A DNA stretch of 64,000 nt from Hydra vulgaris (Eukaryota > Cnidaria > Hydrozoa > Anthoathecata > Hydridae). The notes beneath the pieces were generated by a model that had not been told where the DNA came from, did no database searches, and saw nothing but the letters and a program-made list of their open reading frames with translations. Numbering within the stretch: position 1 is the first letter of the stretch; each line of letters opens with the position of its first letter. Shown piece by piece: positions 35,667-48,253 of this stretch. The translations under genes were made by a program, and so were the position numbers. Location: the NCBI RefSeq assembly GCF_038396675.1, contig NC_088920.1, positions 29,459,501 through 29,523,500 of the forward strand. Direction: 5' to 3'.

Positions 35667-36438
35667 AATTTAATTTTTTTGATGAACACCTAAAATAAGC
35701 AGTTTATAACAAAATCGAAAACAAAACAAAACAAAAGGAGGTTAAAAAAATGTTAGTTAGCTGCGTTATGTGCCTAAAATGTCGGAAAAGAAAAAAAACA
35801 TTTATTAAAATAATGGATAATAAATTCAAATCTAAATTTTTACTATATATTATTAAATATCAAAATTTCTTACAAAGAAAATTTTATAGATTCAACGAAT
35901 TGCGCCTTTCAAACTATTATTTCTTTTAAGATGTTTTTGCAAGCGACAATCTAGTTCTGAATTTTCCGAATTAAATAAAGTTACTCAAGCGTATCGTCAA
36001 CATTTATTCTTGAAAAGCTTTCAATTAAAACGATGAAAGAACATTCCAAAAAAAAAGAGAATTCGAATTTAATGAGATGTCATTAAAAAGCGTAACTTCT
36101 AAAAGATCTTCTCCTGTAAGGTTTTGTTATACTTATAATGATTTATTATAATAATTTGTCTCCAATAAATCTAAAGGATGGGGAAGTAAATGAATGAGGG
36201 TTTTTCTAATTCACGCGCTGAACTTTGCGCCGTCAACCAAAAATTACTTTTTTTGAGAAAAGAAAATGAGCAAAAAGTTTAATTTTTTAAATTTAAACTT
36301 TTTGTTTATTTTTTTGTTTGTTTGTTTTTAATTTTTAGTTGTAAATAAAGAAATATGTATAAATTCTTTTGAATTCATAGTAAATCAAGGTGCTCCAAAA
36401 GATGAAACGTAGTTTAATCTCAAAGTTGACATACTCAC

Positions 36439-36498
36439 ATACACACTGTAAGTATGTAACATTGGGGCCCTGTGCGCCCATCATTTGACGTAGAATAT
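36439..36498 (-). other. Possible 60-bp exon of unknown gene
   Basis: A segment clearly more GC-rich than its neighbourhood lies between a strong acceptor (TTTCTTTTTACAG) and a strong donor (TAT/GTGAGT) on the minus strand. One frame reads DILRQMMGAQGPNVTYLQCV. It lies about 770 bp upstream of the stathmin start. It could be a 5' exon of that gene, an exon of another gene or chance. I do not recognise the peptide. Confidence 0.3.
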
Positions 36499-36584
36499 CT
36501 GTAAAAAGAAAAAAAAACAACAAGGTTTTTAGCCCTTTTTTTTCTCCTTCTTTTGATTTTTTAAACATTAATGCCAAAAGATCC

Positions 36585-37110
36585 AAAGTCGAGAAAAAAC
36601 GGAGTCGAGAAAAAGTCGGAGTTTCGATAATACTTAGTTATAAATTAAAAAATTAAACTATCTTGTTGATAATTAAACATTGTTCTTGTATTTATTTTTT
36701 TTAATTTTATATATTTCGATTTATATTTCATAATAAATTTTTAAAGAAATTTATATTCTTATAATTCTTTGTACTCAAATATTTTTTTTATCACAATCTT
36801 TTAACGAACAAGTTTTATCTAATAAATGGCTTTCTAACCGGCATCGGTTAGGAAGAAGGCGTGAACTTTCAGTTAAATGCCCTTCCGCGGTGCTCTGTAA
36901 TAAAGACTTCTTGGGGTACCTATAGTAAAAACTAAAAAAAAATTAAAAAAAAAAGGTATTTATTCTAAAGATCTTTTAAAATAATATTTTATTAAAGATG
37001 AAAACATCTATCATTTCATCAGAAAGTGAACTACGAAACTTTGTGACAAATCTGGAAGGCGAGAAAACTCTTTCTGCTTCCGAGGAAGTTGCTTGAATTC
37101 TGTGGATGTC
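36585..37110. other. AT-rich stretch with GTCGAGAAAA motif and a GC-rich patch
   Basis: No gene was seen. GTCGAGAAAAAACGGAGTCG at 36588-36620 resembles in inverse the CTCCGAAACTCCG region near 39370-39420. The patch at 36835-36915 (TAACCGGCATCGGTTAGG palindrome, CTTCCGCGGTGCTCTGTAAT) has the look of a dispersed repeat, but no family can be named. Confidence 0.35.
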
Positions 37111-37114
37111 TTAG

Positions 37115-38453
37115 TTAAAATTTCAAAACTGCTTCTGATTTCACACCAGTTACTACATATTCTTTTAACTGATCGGTGAAGGTCTTGACTTTTTTTGGCG
37201 TTTGTTGAGTGATTTTGAAATAGAACTTCTTGAATTTCGACAAAAAAAGATGTCTATTGTGATGTCTATTGTGAACTGCAGATGATCTAGAAAGATGTCT
37301 ATTGTGAACTGCAGCGTCAGCAATGACTTCTAATAAGTCAGACAACGATTTAAAAAAATCCAAGTCAATTTTATCTGACATGTTTAAGCAGTTTAGTTCC
37401 TCGAATGTTTTTTTTTACAGCTTCTAAGCAATCCAAAAATCTTTTGATCATCTGAAAAACACTGTTCCATCTAGTGCGGTTGTCGAGCAACAGTCCTTTG
37501 TCATGCGAAGATCCGTAAATTTTGTGTTTTAATCTTTTAAGACCTTCATATCGAAACAATGAATATTTCAAAAACTTAATTAGTATTCAAAGTTTCTGTA
37601 AACTTTTTTCGATATTTTCTTCATATTCAATCTCATTCTCCGAAAAATCAATAAGAAACTCTCCTTCAGTCTCTCCATCAGTTTCCGTTTCTGTTTCAAT
37701 ATCCGATTCAGTTTCTTTGTTCACAATTTCGCGACAATCTTTTTTAGCGTATATCAAATCACAAACACTCAAATAAATTGAATGATTCTAGCAGATTTAA
37801 TGTGGAAACCTAAACATGGTACCCAATTTCACCATCCATCTACAGCCATCCGTAGTTTTACCTGCAACATCTTCATCATCTATACCGAATTGTTTTAGAT
37901 TTTGCATTATCAAAATGTTTAATGTTTCGGTAGACCTAAGAGATGGCAATCTCACCATTCCTAAACAATATGTTCGGTCATGATGAACATTTAAATTGTA
38001 GTATCTTCTACTTCTATTGCTACACCATTCGTCACCTGTTAGTCCAAATTTTTCTCCTTTTGCTTTCAATGTAGCCAATTCAGCGATCATTTAACATTTG
38101 ACTTCAGCGTGAAACATCTTTATTTTATCTGAAATTGTGGACGCTGACTTGGGCAAACTATGCCCATAATTTTCAAAAAGCATTCTTAGTGTTTCAGATT
38201 GAGTTATGGACCTAATCGAATATCCATCAAGAGCTGTCAACTTGGCAAGAAGATAGTTAAACGACATCTTAGTCAAAACTGGTCTAGAATTGGATGGTTT
38301 TAAATCTATTTTATCGCAACTTTTGACGTGACTAATTAGGCCGTTTGTGCTGCTTCTTGGACAAGCGATTCTTTTATGGCATTTTTTGCAATCTCCGTAT
38401 TTCTTATCATGTACCACAAATTTATCAAAGTAATTCCACGCTTCCGAAACCAT
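37115..38453 (-). pseudogene. BED-finger hAT-type transposase, inactivated
   Basis: The N-terminus at 38453 (MVSEAWNYFDKF) has a BED zinc finger, CKKCHKRIACP then ISHVKSCDK. It is followed by LDGYSIRSITQSETLRMLFE and SASTISDKIKMFH, then after a stop at 38091 by LTGDEWCSNRSRRYYNLNVH. Further parts are IDDEDVAGKTTDGCRWMVKL, CDLIYAKKDCREIV, LLLDNRTRWNSVFQMIKRFL and a C-terminal tail. The order and motifs match ZBED-like hAT transposases, whose catalytic triad is DDE. At least four frame breaks exist. A duplicated 50-bp block (AAAGATGTCTATTGTGAACT) disrupts the C-terminal part at 37245-37310. Confidence 0.8.
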
Positions 38454-38646
38454 TTTTTTCTATAAAAGAAAAATTATCAATTTGACTGTGACACAGGTAT
38501 TTGTTTTTAATTTTATTTTAATTGCGATAAGTTATCACATTTTAAGTTATTAATTAAGTTATTTATTCTAATAGGTAAGTATAATTAAACATCAATTATT
38601 ATTATTTGTTATCACTGATAACATTTTATTACACAATTTCGCCACA

Positions 38647-39191
38647 ATGCACAGTGGGCCGAATATTAGACTTATGGTGGACAAAATTATTTTGATCATA
38701 CGAAATACGACGTTACTGTAAAAAAAAAAGTATTATATGTTTAAAACTTACCTCCTTTTTTTAAGACCAGTTTTTGTATATATTATAAATAATGATCTTG
38801 ATCTTGACTAAATATTTTTTTTTTATTAAGGTAAACTATTAAATAGTTAAAATACATTAAATAATATCACACACGCATAATATTTTAAAAGTTACTGTTT
38901 ACAATACCTTTGCCTAAAAATTTAAAAATTCTTGCTTTTTTGACAAAAAAAGATATTTTGTTTCAATAAAATATCTTTTTTTAATGCTTAAAAGCATTAC
39001 ATTTTATTATACCGCAACTGATTTTTGTGGATTTAAAAAATACTACTATTAAAAAGATACTATTATACTCAAAAAAGTTTTTGAAATAGTACAATGGAAA
39101 AGTATAAGTATGTATTATTATATGGTTTTGAATAGAATAAGCTTTTTTTTTTGAGGTTTTTTCCACCATCACCATCTGGCCCACTGTGCAT
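38647..39191. mobile_element. 545-bp element with perfect 14-bp inverted ends
   Basis: ATGCACAGTGGGCC at the left and GGCCCACTGTGCAT at the right are exact inverses. If the element proper starts at CAGTGGGCC, a TGCA duplication flanks it, but that tetramer is part of the palindrome and is not decisive. The interior is AT-rich and has no transposase. It lies just upstream of the hAT remnant. Class unassigned; hAT-like by the CAG-type ends. Confidence 0.5.
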
Positions 39192-40570
39192 CACTAATTG
39201 CCTTGCGATGTAAATTAGTGTTGATATTGAACAAAGAAAACACTTATATTTTGAAAACAACAAGAACTATTGTAAAAGCAACGTAGAATTAAAGTAATAA
39301 TTTAATTATTTTACGAGTAAAAATTGATATTTTCTAAAAACCTCGTCGAAGTTTCTCGATTTCTTTCAAACTCCGAAACTCCGAAAAACAGAGAAAAATC
39401 CGACGAGACGGAGTTCCGAATGGATCCATTGATTAATGCTATAAAGCTACAAAATTTGTTATTAAAATTAATTTTACGTAAAAAAAAAGATTTTATATTT
39501 TCCGTTGTGCATTTACGAAATTCCATTGAAAACAAATGTAACTTATTATTATTATCTATTATATTTTATTATTATAATTTTAAGGAGAGGTGGAGAGGAT
39601 ATTTTTAAGAAAAAGGTTGTTTCTAACAGTTTTAATTGCTAACTTCAAAAATAAATGTGGTCCGCAGTAATAATGCACATAACAAGCTTCACGATTGTTT
39701 AAAGTTCGAAAGATTTTTTTCATTTCGAGTGCACAGTCAAGTTACACCAAAACAAGCTTGATACTTTTGCTGTTCTTGATTAAGATTCAAGTGACGTTGA
39801 AGAAAAACAACATTTATTTTGTCAATTTGCACATATTTTACAATGTTATTCTTAAATTCTAATAAATATATATATACTTACATTCTGACTGGGGCCAGTA
39901 AAAGACAAAATGTCTTACCATCAAGCCCCTTCGTGAAATAGAGAAAAATAAATTAAAATTTTCCAATTTCTTATATTATTCAAAAAAGTAAAGGTCTTGT
40001 AGAAAAAAAGTAAATGGCCAGTGCCCCCTGGCTCCTCCGGTGTCGTCGGCCCTGATATATATTCAATACAATATGTAATAAACATGTATATATATTTAAA
40101 TATTTAAAAGCGATTTAGAATTTAAGGAGATACGAAACATTTTGAAGATTTAAGTTCATCTATTTATATCTTTTATACAAAATAAAGTCGGACAAACAAA
40201 AACGACAAGAAAGAAATATCATAAAGTAAAATTAAAAAAAAAAAAATGAAGGAGTGCATGTATTGTTTAAATTTCATGTTTTTTATTGTTCTTTTAAAGA
40301 TATCGATAGACTTTTTTTTTAATATTTTTGTCAAAAACCGAGGGTGGTCGATATGTAATTAAGAAGTCTGATTTTTTTAGTGAAGTTAGTGGAATGTAGT
40401 AATTACTTACTGAGTGTATTGTTTCATATTTATGACTAACAAAGGAGAAATTTTAAAAAATGTTTTGGAATTATTTCATTTTGAAGTTTAAACATAAATA
40501 ACAAGTTATGGTAGATATTTAGCTCGTATACGTTTAGAGCATTTATTTCCGGCTCAACACTTTCGTACAT
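39192..40570. other. AT-rich stretch with a solitary hAT-type end
   Basis: No gene was seen. 39330-39420 carries repeated CTCCGAAA/CGACGAGACGGAG motifs. At 40039-40054 the minus strand reads CAGGGCCGACGACACC, which looks like a hAT terminal repeat. A matching partner was not found. Confidence 0.4.
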
Positions 40571-42080
40571 TTTTTTTTTTAATTTATTTATTTAACTTTT
40601 ATTTCGCTGATTAAACAATATTACAATTTTTCATATAAAATAAATAACATCGTAAACATAAAAAAACCTTTATAAAAAACGTTTTTAATCTTTTTAATTT
40701 ATAGTATATACTATTATAATCAGTCAGGGACTCAAAGAAGGTAAGGATGATGCGTTTATCATCACAACCTTTTCATAGAGCCCCTTTAGTCACTATTGAA
40801 ATAAAAATAAAAAAACACTTTAATTTTTAAAAAAAAATAAAAAATTTAATAAAATTAAAACACAAGAAGAAAAAAAATAAAAAATAAATAAGAAGAAAAA
40901 ATACAAAAAAATCTGAAAACAAATACTGTAAACTATAATATATATGTCAGGAATTAAGGAGATGCATTTTAGTTTGTTGTTTAAACGATGAAATGCTTTT
41001 TAGATCTTTAATATTTTTATTTTGGAAACGATTCCATATTGATGGACCTCGGTTTGTAATTAGAAAACTTGACTGTTGTGATTTAATTTTTCCTAGTTGA
41101 TAGTCGTTCCTGGTATTTGAACGCAGATTATATTTTTCAAAAAATGATATACGAAAGTTATCTGAAAAAACGCTTGGTAGAAGATTGTTTTTATATTTAA
41201 ACATAAAAATTATTATCTGTAATGTGTTAAGTTTCTCGATATCTAGAACCATCATGCTTTTCATCACTGGGGCCGGGTTTACTAACCTATTTAAATAATT
41301 AATTGCTTTGCATGCATGGTTTTGCAGACTTTGCAATTTTAGCAATTTGGTTTTATGGGTGCTGGCCCATACAATATTTGCGTACAAAAGCTGACTATGT
41401 ACAAGACTAAAGTAAAGCATATTACGTGATTTACTATTGAGAAAAGGTCTTGACTTATACAAAACATCTATTAAAGAGGACACCTTTGTTTCAAGAAGAC
41501 CAATATGGTTTCTCCATGACAAATTTTCATCAAAAAGTACTCCCAAAAATTTTGTGCATTTGTCACGTTTAATTTGATTTTTATTAATAAGCAGTGTAGG
41601 CAGCTTTAACGGAAGATTAATTGATTGTTTTTTTTATGAAATAGAGTAAAGCTAGTTTTTTTACAATTTAGGAATAATTTATTTGCTATGAACCAGAGGT
41701 TGAAATTTTCGAGTTCAATATTCATAGTTTTAAACAAAGTCTTTGCATCAGGATGATTAAAAAATAAATTTGTATCGTCGGCATACATAATAGTAGATAT
41801 TTTTTGGGAAGCTTTATGCATATCGTTAATATATATTAAAAACAATAATGGACCTAGGATTGAACCCTGAGGAACTCCACACGTAATATCAGGGGCTCCT
41901 GACTTTTCTTGTAGTACAAATTGCTTTCTGTAGACAAGTAGCTTTGAATCCGCTTAAATGTTGAGCCTATTATGCCGTAATATTTTAGCTTGGAAAGTAA
42001 AATACTGTGATCAACTGTATCAAAGGCCTTGGAAAGATCAATATGCCTTGGAAAGATCAATACATAACCGATCTAAAAGC
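40571..42080 (-). mobile_element. 5'-truncated CR1-type LINE copy 2, minus strand
   Basis: Same family as 30326-31633 and nearly identical over the shared 1.3 kb, including the long 3' untranslated region and its T-rich border. This copy goes about 200 bp further 5' and includes [20 protein letters not shown]. Its catalytic box is the normal YADD (IMYADDTNLFFNHPD, about 41790). It is broken by frameshifts at about 41640 and 41880 and by a short duplication (GCCTTGGAAAGATCAATA, twice at 42025-42062). It lacks the endonuclease. Confidence 0.88.
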
Positions 42081-42930
42081 TAATCGACCTGCTTGCTTTT
42101 TATTTGCATAACTATTTTTTAGAGAAGATTGTTTGCCCAGGCAATATTACAATAGTTAATATGAACAGTTACTTTGTGTAAATGAACAGCATAGATATTT
42201 CAAACATATTTTATTCAAAAGATATTTTATACATAATCCCTAGAGTCTTACTATTAAATTTATTCTTGACTAACTTTGTTTGACTTTTCCGTATTTATCA
42301 GCGGAGGGAAAAAAAAAACATCAGCTTAAGGATCGTCACCAAGAAAAACACAAAAAGAATTCCAGTCAGCAGTGTGTAGGGTAGTAGTATGTAGTATGAT
42401 GATAGGGCGAGTAAGAAGAAGAAGTACAAGATGAAAGATTTATAAATATTATTGCATGATCGGAACCATCAAAAACAAAAACAAAAACAAAAAGAAAGAT
42501 GATGGGATAAAGAGGTGCTTAGCGGAAGCACTTAAAAGAATGGCAATATATACATAGGCGTAGAACGCGCTGGGGTTCGGGGACTCGGAGCCCCATTCGG
42601 AAATTTGTTGCTGGGGCCTAGCCCCATCCGAGAAAATTCACCTAGCGTTCAAAAATATTAAAAAAATAAAAATCATAATATACTTAAACAATAATAAACA
42701 TAATAATTTAAAAACAATAGAAATACTTATGCAAATACTTATGGTCATTTTCAAAAGTTCAAGCTCGTTTCAAAGGTATTTTGTCGAATTTCAGAAACTC
42801 TACTTTTTTCAAGGGAGTTTGAGATCGGTAAAACGTTACAAAAAAAAACAAACGCAACTACAAAAACTAAAGAGCTGATAATTAAAAGTTCGTTTAGTTT
42901 GAAAAAAAATTCCATGATAATAATCATAAC
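42081..42930. other. Non-coding stretch with a GC-rich patch
   Basis: No gene was seen. At 42570-42630 a patch rich in GGGGCC/GGAGCCCC contrasts with its surroundings and resembles the inner part of a DNA-transposon end. A run of AAACAAAAACAAAAACAAAA lies near 42475. Confidence 0.35.
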
Positions 42931-43229
42931 CTTTTATCATTTGTTCAGTCAGATGATGCAACTGATTCAACTGCTATTGTTAAGTCACCATCTTTTATAG
43001 AGCAGCCTTGACCTTCTTGTTCAAGACAGTCATCATGTCCATCGAAAATAGAATGAAAAACATAAACGGGTTTTTCATGACTGCAAAAAAAAAAAGTTTT
43101 TGTTCCAACTGCATCAAAACTACCCAAATGAATCTTCTTCGTACGAAGATTTTATGTTAAACGGACTTTCTAATTAGAAGAAAGCGTTACAAATTTTTGC
43201 TTCTTACGAGCAATCTGAACTCCGTAGTA

Positions 43230-43352
43230 CGTCCGTTAGTATCGCCTCAGCAATACTGGTATTGATCGTTATCCAGCCTCAGCAATACTGGAATTGATCC
43301 TTAGAACGTCCGTTAGTATCGCCTCAGCAATACTGGAATTGATCGTTATCCA
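43230..43352. repeat. Local duplication, 77-bp unit
   Basis: CGTCCGTTAGTATCGCCTCA starts at 43230 and again at 43307. Inside, CCTCAGCAATACTGGAATTG occurs a third time at 43276. It lies within the region of a hAT remnant. Confidence 0.8.
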
Positions 43353-43599
43353 GCAGCTTAATCACCACCAAAAGAAATGATGGATAATTGCTCGGTTTTA
43401 TCTAAAATATTTACTACTCTTCTTTATTTGGTAATTCCTCAATTTCGCTTGAGAAAAATTTATATTAATTATCAATCGTTAAATTTGTGGATAACTAAAT
43501 TTTTCTTTTTAATATATTAGGAAGCGCATGGCTTTGCCATTTGTGGAAAGTTTGAAAATTAAAGAAATGGTTGAATCGTCCTGAAAAACAAAACTTCTC

Positions 43600-44740
43600 T
43601 CGCCTGAAATTGAAAACGAAGTCCTACAAGAATTCGCTCATGCAACGCTTTGTAAGCGATTTCTATGCAAAAGTAGAAGGGAACCACAATTCTATAGTTT
43701 GATGGCCAACGAAACAGCGGATATATCCGCGAAAGAACAAGTTTTGATCTGCATTCGGTGTGTTAATGAAAAATTTAGGACTGAGGAGCTTTTCATGAGA
43801 TTTAATCCAAACCGATAACATCAAAAGCGCAATTTTTTTAAACTGTGTAATCAACTTTTGCGTCAATTTAGTTTGACACATTTTTCAAATCGGAAATTTT
43901 GCGCATGATCTTCACGATAATTAAGGATGCTAATACAGCACTCCAAGATAACTATTTTTTTCTTTCTTTCATGGTGTCTTTTTTTCTAAATATATGATTT
44001 TAGGCAAATCATAATATTAAACTTTTATTGAAAAATATGTTAGGGATGCAGTTCTATTTTTATAAAGCAAAAAATACATCAATACGCTTAATGAGGTGTT
44101 AAGAAGCCCGGGCTGATATTTGCTTTAAAGTCCTAAGGAATGCAGTTGTCGTAGCAGCAGAATGTAGTTTCCTCGTCGAAGATGCCACTGAAACGTAAAA
44201 TTACATCACATCTTACCAGAAGTGGATTTCCATACTTTGCTACGACTCCATAGGACCACTACCACCAGCTTTACTATGCATATCTGAATTGTGTTATAAG
44301 GAGATCTGCAACCCATTTTGAACCAATTGAGACCACTGAGCATTTAGCACATGTAGAAAAGTTTATCATTGGGGAGTGCTTGGATGTAGAATTTGTCGAG
44401 GCTTTTTACAAAGATGACCTTTAAGATTAAAGAAGACTAAAACTGCATCGCGATGTATTAGTGGATCATAACAAATTCAAGAATATTCAATGAAATGATT
44501 TTGGATCAGTTTTGAGCTAGCTCGTAGACCATGATGCTGTCCTTTCTGAATTAATTCCAATGATGCCCAAGTTTGTAAAGCCTTATTTACGTTCTACAAT
44601 GTCTCAAGGCGATGGAATAATCATCTTTTAAATTGCCATCGCAATATTGCCTACACTCTTTCAATCTTGATCATTTGATCGATGAGTTTATAATGCATGC
44701 CATTTATGGTGGATCATCAATGAACGAAAAATTCTAGAAG
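43600..44740 (+). pseudogene. hAT-type transposase (ZMYM/DUF4371-like), inactivated, plus strand
   Basis: Fragments in three frames are readable. EFAHATLCKRF and LMANETADISAKEQVLICIR with CVNEKFRTEELFM at about 43630-43800 correspond to the start of the catalytic domain. RSATHFEPIETTEHLAHVE comes later, at about 44315. RLKLHRDVLVDHNKFKNIQ lies at about 44430 and YLRSTMSQ then RWNNHLLNCHRNIAYT at about 44590-44660. The last is the conserved C-terminal hAT dimerisation motif. Stops are frequent. An N-terminal part (DDATDSTAIVKSPSFIEQP) may lie at about 42950. Dead element. Confidence 0.75.
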
Positions 44741-44899
44741 TGTTTTATTATTCTTATTATTTTTATTTTGGTAGAGGTAGGGTGGGGGCATCCATAAAAT
44801 TTTTAATTATCTACCTAAACTTTTAATTACACTGGTCTGCAAAAAAATATTTTTAAATAGTTGTTTAAAATTTGATAACTGTTTTTTATGTATTTCTCA

Positions 44900-46213
44900 G
44901 CGCTGATTTTGATAATGCAATCCATTTTTTTCTATCACGTCAGGTTAGCCTCGGATAAACCAGGAAACTGCCCTCAAAGATATTTTAAAGTCTCCCCTTT
45001 TTATGGCAATGCCATAAATTGTTTCACCAGCCCCAACTTAATGTGAAGTGGTGGAAGTAACACCTTTTTGGGATCCACAAGGCTTTTTCTCTCAACATTT
45101 TTAACCCCTACTTCTATGGTCTTTCTCAAGAGCCAAACTTTTTTTATGTAGTGCTGCTTTCTGTCTCGACTGTCCCATTCACAGAGAAAGCAAGGGAACT
45201 TTGTATAGCCACTTTGTTGACCAAGCAGCATTGAAATAACTTTTAAATCCCCGCACAATGTCCATTTGTGGTCTGAGTAGCTGAGTTTGTTTAAAACCAG
45301 TTCAAAGTTTTTGTAACATTCTTTTAAGTGCACCGAGTGTCCAACTAGCATAGAAGCATACTTATTGCCAATGTGCAGAAGTACTGCTTTAAGACTTCTT
45401 TTTGATGAATCGATAAAAAGTCTCCACTCATCAGGAGCATATTCTATTTTAAAACATATCATAAGTCCAGGAACATCACTGCAAAGTACCAGGTCAACTT
45501 CTTGAGAGAAGAAAGATACAAATTCCTTTTCCCTTGATTGATACCAAGAAAAGGATGTACCCGGGGCCAACATATTTTATTTTTTAATCTAGATTCTAAA
45601 ACTTCTGCCGAATCTTTAGGAAGACTTGGATCTCTAACTAAATTGTTCAGTTCAGATTGTGAATGGAATGGGATTGGTTGTGCCAGGATCCTATCAACCA
45701 CTGTCTTCTTTACTACCACCTTGCTGAACCAATGTTTCGTGATCATCTAAAATATCATCCAAAGAATCTGGAGGAGAGGGTATTGGTACTCCAGGTCCAT
45801 GAGGAATAGGGCGAATGGCTGATTGAATGTTAGGGTAAGAAATATCCTTTTTGTTTTTCAAATTAAAACCTTGTACGTTGCAAGAACAAAAATAACAGTC
45901 ATCACTATGATTTTTGGGCTCCCTCCAAACCATTGGTATTCCATAAGGTAAGGACCGCTTTTTACTTTGAAACCATTGCCTCAGTTCTTCAACACATAAT
46001 GAACAAACTTTGTGTGGAGCCCAAGACTTATCTTGATTGCCTAACTTTATACCCAAATAGGCAAAATATACCTTTTCAACAATACTTTATACCACAATAG
46101 GCAAAATATACCTTTTCAAAATCGGAGATGTTTCTTTTTCGCTTTTTAATGGTATAGTTACCACAAATGGAGCAGCAGCAACCTGGTGAATTTATACATC
46201 CTCTGGTAGCCAT
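44900..46213 (-). pseudogene. Repeat-family protein with CxxC clusters, inactivated; function unknown
   Basis: The frame begins at ATG 46213 (MATRGCINSPGCCCSICGNY). A 37-bp tandem duplication at about 46045-46120 shifts it. It continues with LGIKLGNQDKSWAPHKVCSL, CVEELRQW, PMVWREPKNHSDDCYFCSC and SAIRPIPHGPGVPIPSPP. After another shift near 45690 it reads FPCFLCEWDSRDRKQHYIKK and PPLHIKLGLVKQFMALP to a stop at 45001. A relic of the C-terminus (QFPGLSEANL) follows. I recognise the pattern as one that recurs in many invertebrate genomes in multiple copies, which suggests a mobile element product, but I cannot name the family or its reaction. Cysteine pairs suggest zinc binding. Confidence 0.6.
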
Positions 46214-46792
46214 TGTCCATAAATCAACTTGTACTTTAGGCTAAATAACAGTTTGTGGAGATCTTAAAAACCAAAAATCAAACTTACTAGAGTACTGAAC
46301 TATTTATAATCTCGAAAAAGCTAAAACTAGACAAGCAGTATGCGAAATAACTGTACGTGATGGAATTTTTTCACTATTTTTCCCGAAATCAGCGTTAAAA
46401 ATACTTTAAAAATCACTTATTAAATATGAAACTATTTTTTTATGTCGCAGACTTGTGTTATTTATGTATGTATGTATGTATCTCCCCTTTCTATCCAGTT
46501 TTGTTTTCAATTCTTCACAACTAGTCCGTAACTCTTCTTTATCAACAGTCTTAATATTAAAAAGGAATTCAAATATTCCACAAAAATTGAAGAAGTTAAT
46601 CCGTAAATTTTTCATTGATGTAAACTGTGTTTGTTCAGCTGATTCGTAGATTTTTTTTTGGTCATTCGAGTTTGAAGCAGCTCAGTATCAATTTCACAGC
46701 TAGATGCAATTTTTGAGCTTCAAGTAACAAACTGTCAAAATTATTTCTAAGAGCATTGAGTGCTACTTTACAATTATTGATATATTGCATAC

Positions 46793-48253
46793 CTAATTGA
46801 AGGTCCATTTTTTTAGACTGTAAGTACTTGCTTGCGTATTAATCTGCAGCAGGAGTTCATACCAAATGACAGTTTTTATGACGAAGGCATATGATGACAA
46901 TTCGTTTGTCAAAGTTTTCAGTTCTTCAAAGGCAAAGGGATCACTTGTTGAGTCTTCTAATTTTTCTAGTGCCTTCAAAGTTTCAGGTAACTAAGGTTCC
47001 TAACAACTTTTACACTTTCCAATTGAGATTCGCGTGTCTCACTCTATTTCTTTATTGTTTCTCTAACACATTGTTTCATGATTGTTCATCTATGTAGTGA
47101 TGCTGAGAAAAATGCATACAACCGTTGAAGATATCTAAAAAACAACTTTGTGTATGCATTGCATTTGCCTGCATCAAAAAAATTAGATTTAATGAATGAG
47201 CATTACACGGAGAGAAGAAAGCCAAAGAGTTCTGTTCCAGAATTCTTGCTTGCACTCCTTTGATGCGCCCTTTTATGTTGCTTCCATTGTCATATCCTTT
47301 TCCTCTGTAGTCATCAATATTTTTGTCTTTTTTAGTCAAAAAGGTAGTAATCAATTTTGTAATTCCTTCACCTGTTTAATCTTCAGCTACCAGGAAGCCC
47401 AAAAAACATTTTTTAATTGTTGCAGAACTTTCTGAAGTTTCGACAAAACGTACCAATACAGTCATTTGCTCTTTATTGGCCAAGTCTGGAGTGCAATCCA
47501 ATATGAGGGCAAAGTATTTTGCCACCTTTAAACAATGAATAATTTTACTTTGCACTTTTCTTGACTTACGTATAATAAGCTCATTTTGAATTCTGTTACT
47601 TAAATAATGATTTGGCAACTGATTGTTCGTTACTCGACGAACATGCTCCTGCATGACACTATCAAACTTTGCAAATAGCTCCACTAGGCTAAGAAAGTTT
47701 CCATTTCCATGGCAAAAAGCTTTTCCTCACTGCCACGAAAAGCCAAATTGTTTTTTGCCAAATATTGAATAATTCCCTCAATTCTCTCAATTACTGATCG
47801 TCAGTATTGCTGTTCTAGCTGAAAGATACTCTGATTTTGTTGATCGATTGTACTGTTTGCTTCAAGCGACCAAGCATAACTCTTTACCTATATTGGTCCT
47901 GATAGAACTAATTGTTTTTGGAGATGAGACAAGTCATCAAGCCAGTCTGCAGGATCTGAAAAAATCTCGTGAAGCTCAACCTCAGGAGTTTTTGTTGGTG
48001 TCAGTTCCCTTGATGTTTTAATTGATGCAGGTTCTGCCGATGGGTTTGGGACAAAAATATTGTCCTCGCCATTTTCATTAATTGCTGCTGCATCATTAAC
48101 TGCTCAAGTTAGAGATTTTTGAATGGGCAAAACTTGATTTTCGTGTTGTGGTCGGGTAAAAAATGAACTAATTTTTGGCAAAAGTTCAATCTTTTTCTTC
48201 CCCTCTTGCTTTTTCTTTCGTTTGCTAAATCTACTTGCATAATTTCGACTCAT
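46793..48253 (-). pseudogene. hAT-type transposase (ZMYM/DUF4371-like), inactivated, minus strand
   Basis: The N-terminus at 48253 (MSRNYASRFSKRKKKQEGKK, then LLPKISSFF) is the usual basic start of this hAT group. Next come SDPADWLDDLSHLQKQLVLS, GIIQYLAKNNLAFRGSEEKL, ELFAKFDSVMQEHVRRVTNN and ALILDCTPDLANKEQMTVLV, the last with the first catalytic aspartate region. Then follow RGKGYDNGSNIKGRIKGVQA and FFSPCNAHSLNLIF. The C-terminal dimerisation region is only partly recognisable (ALEKLEDSTSDPFAFEELK). Several stops and shifts. Confidence 0.78.
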
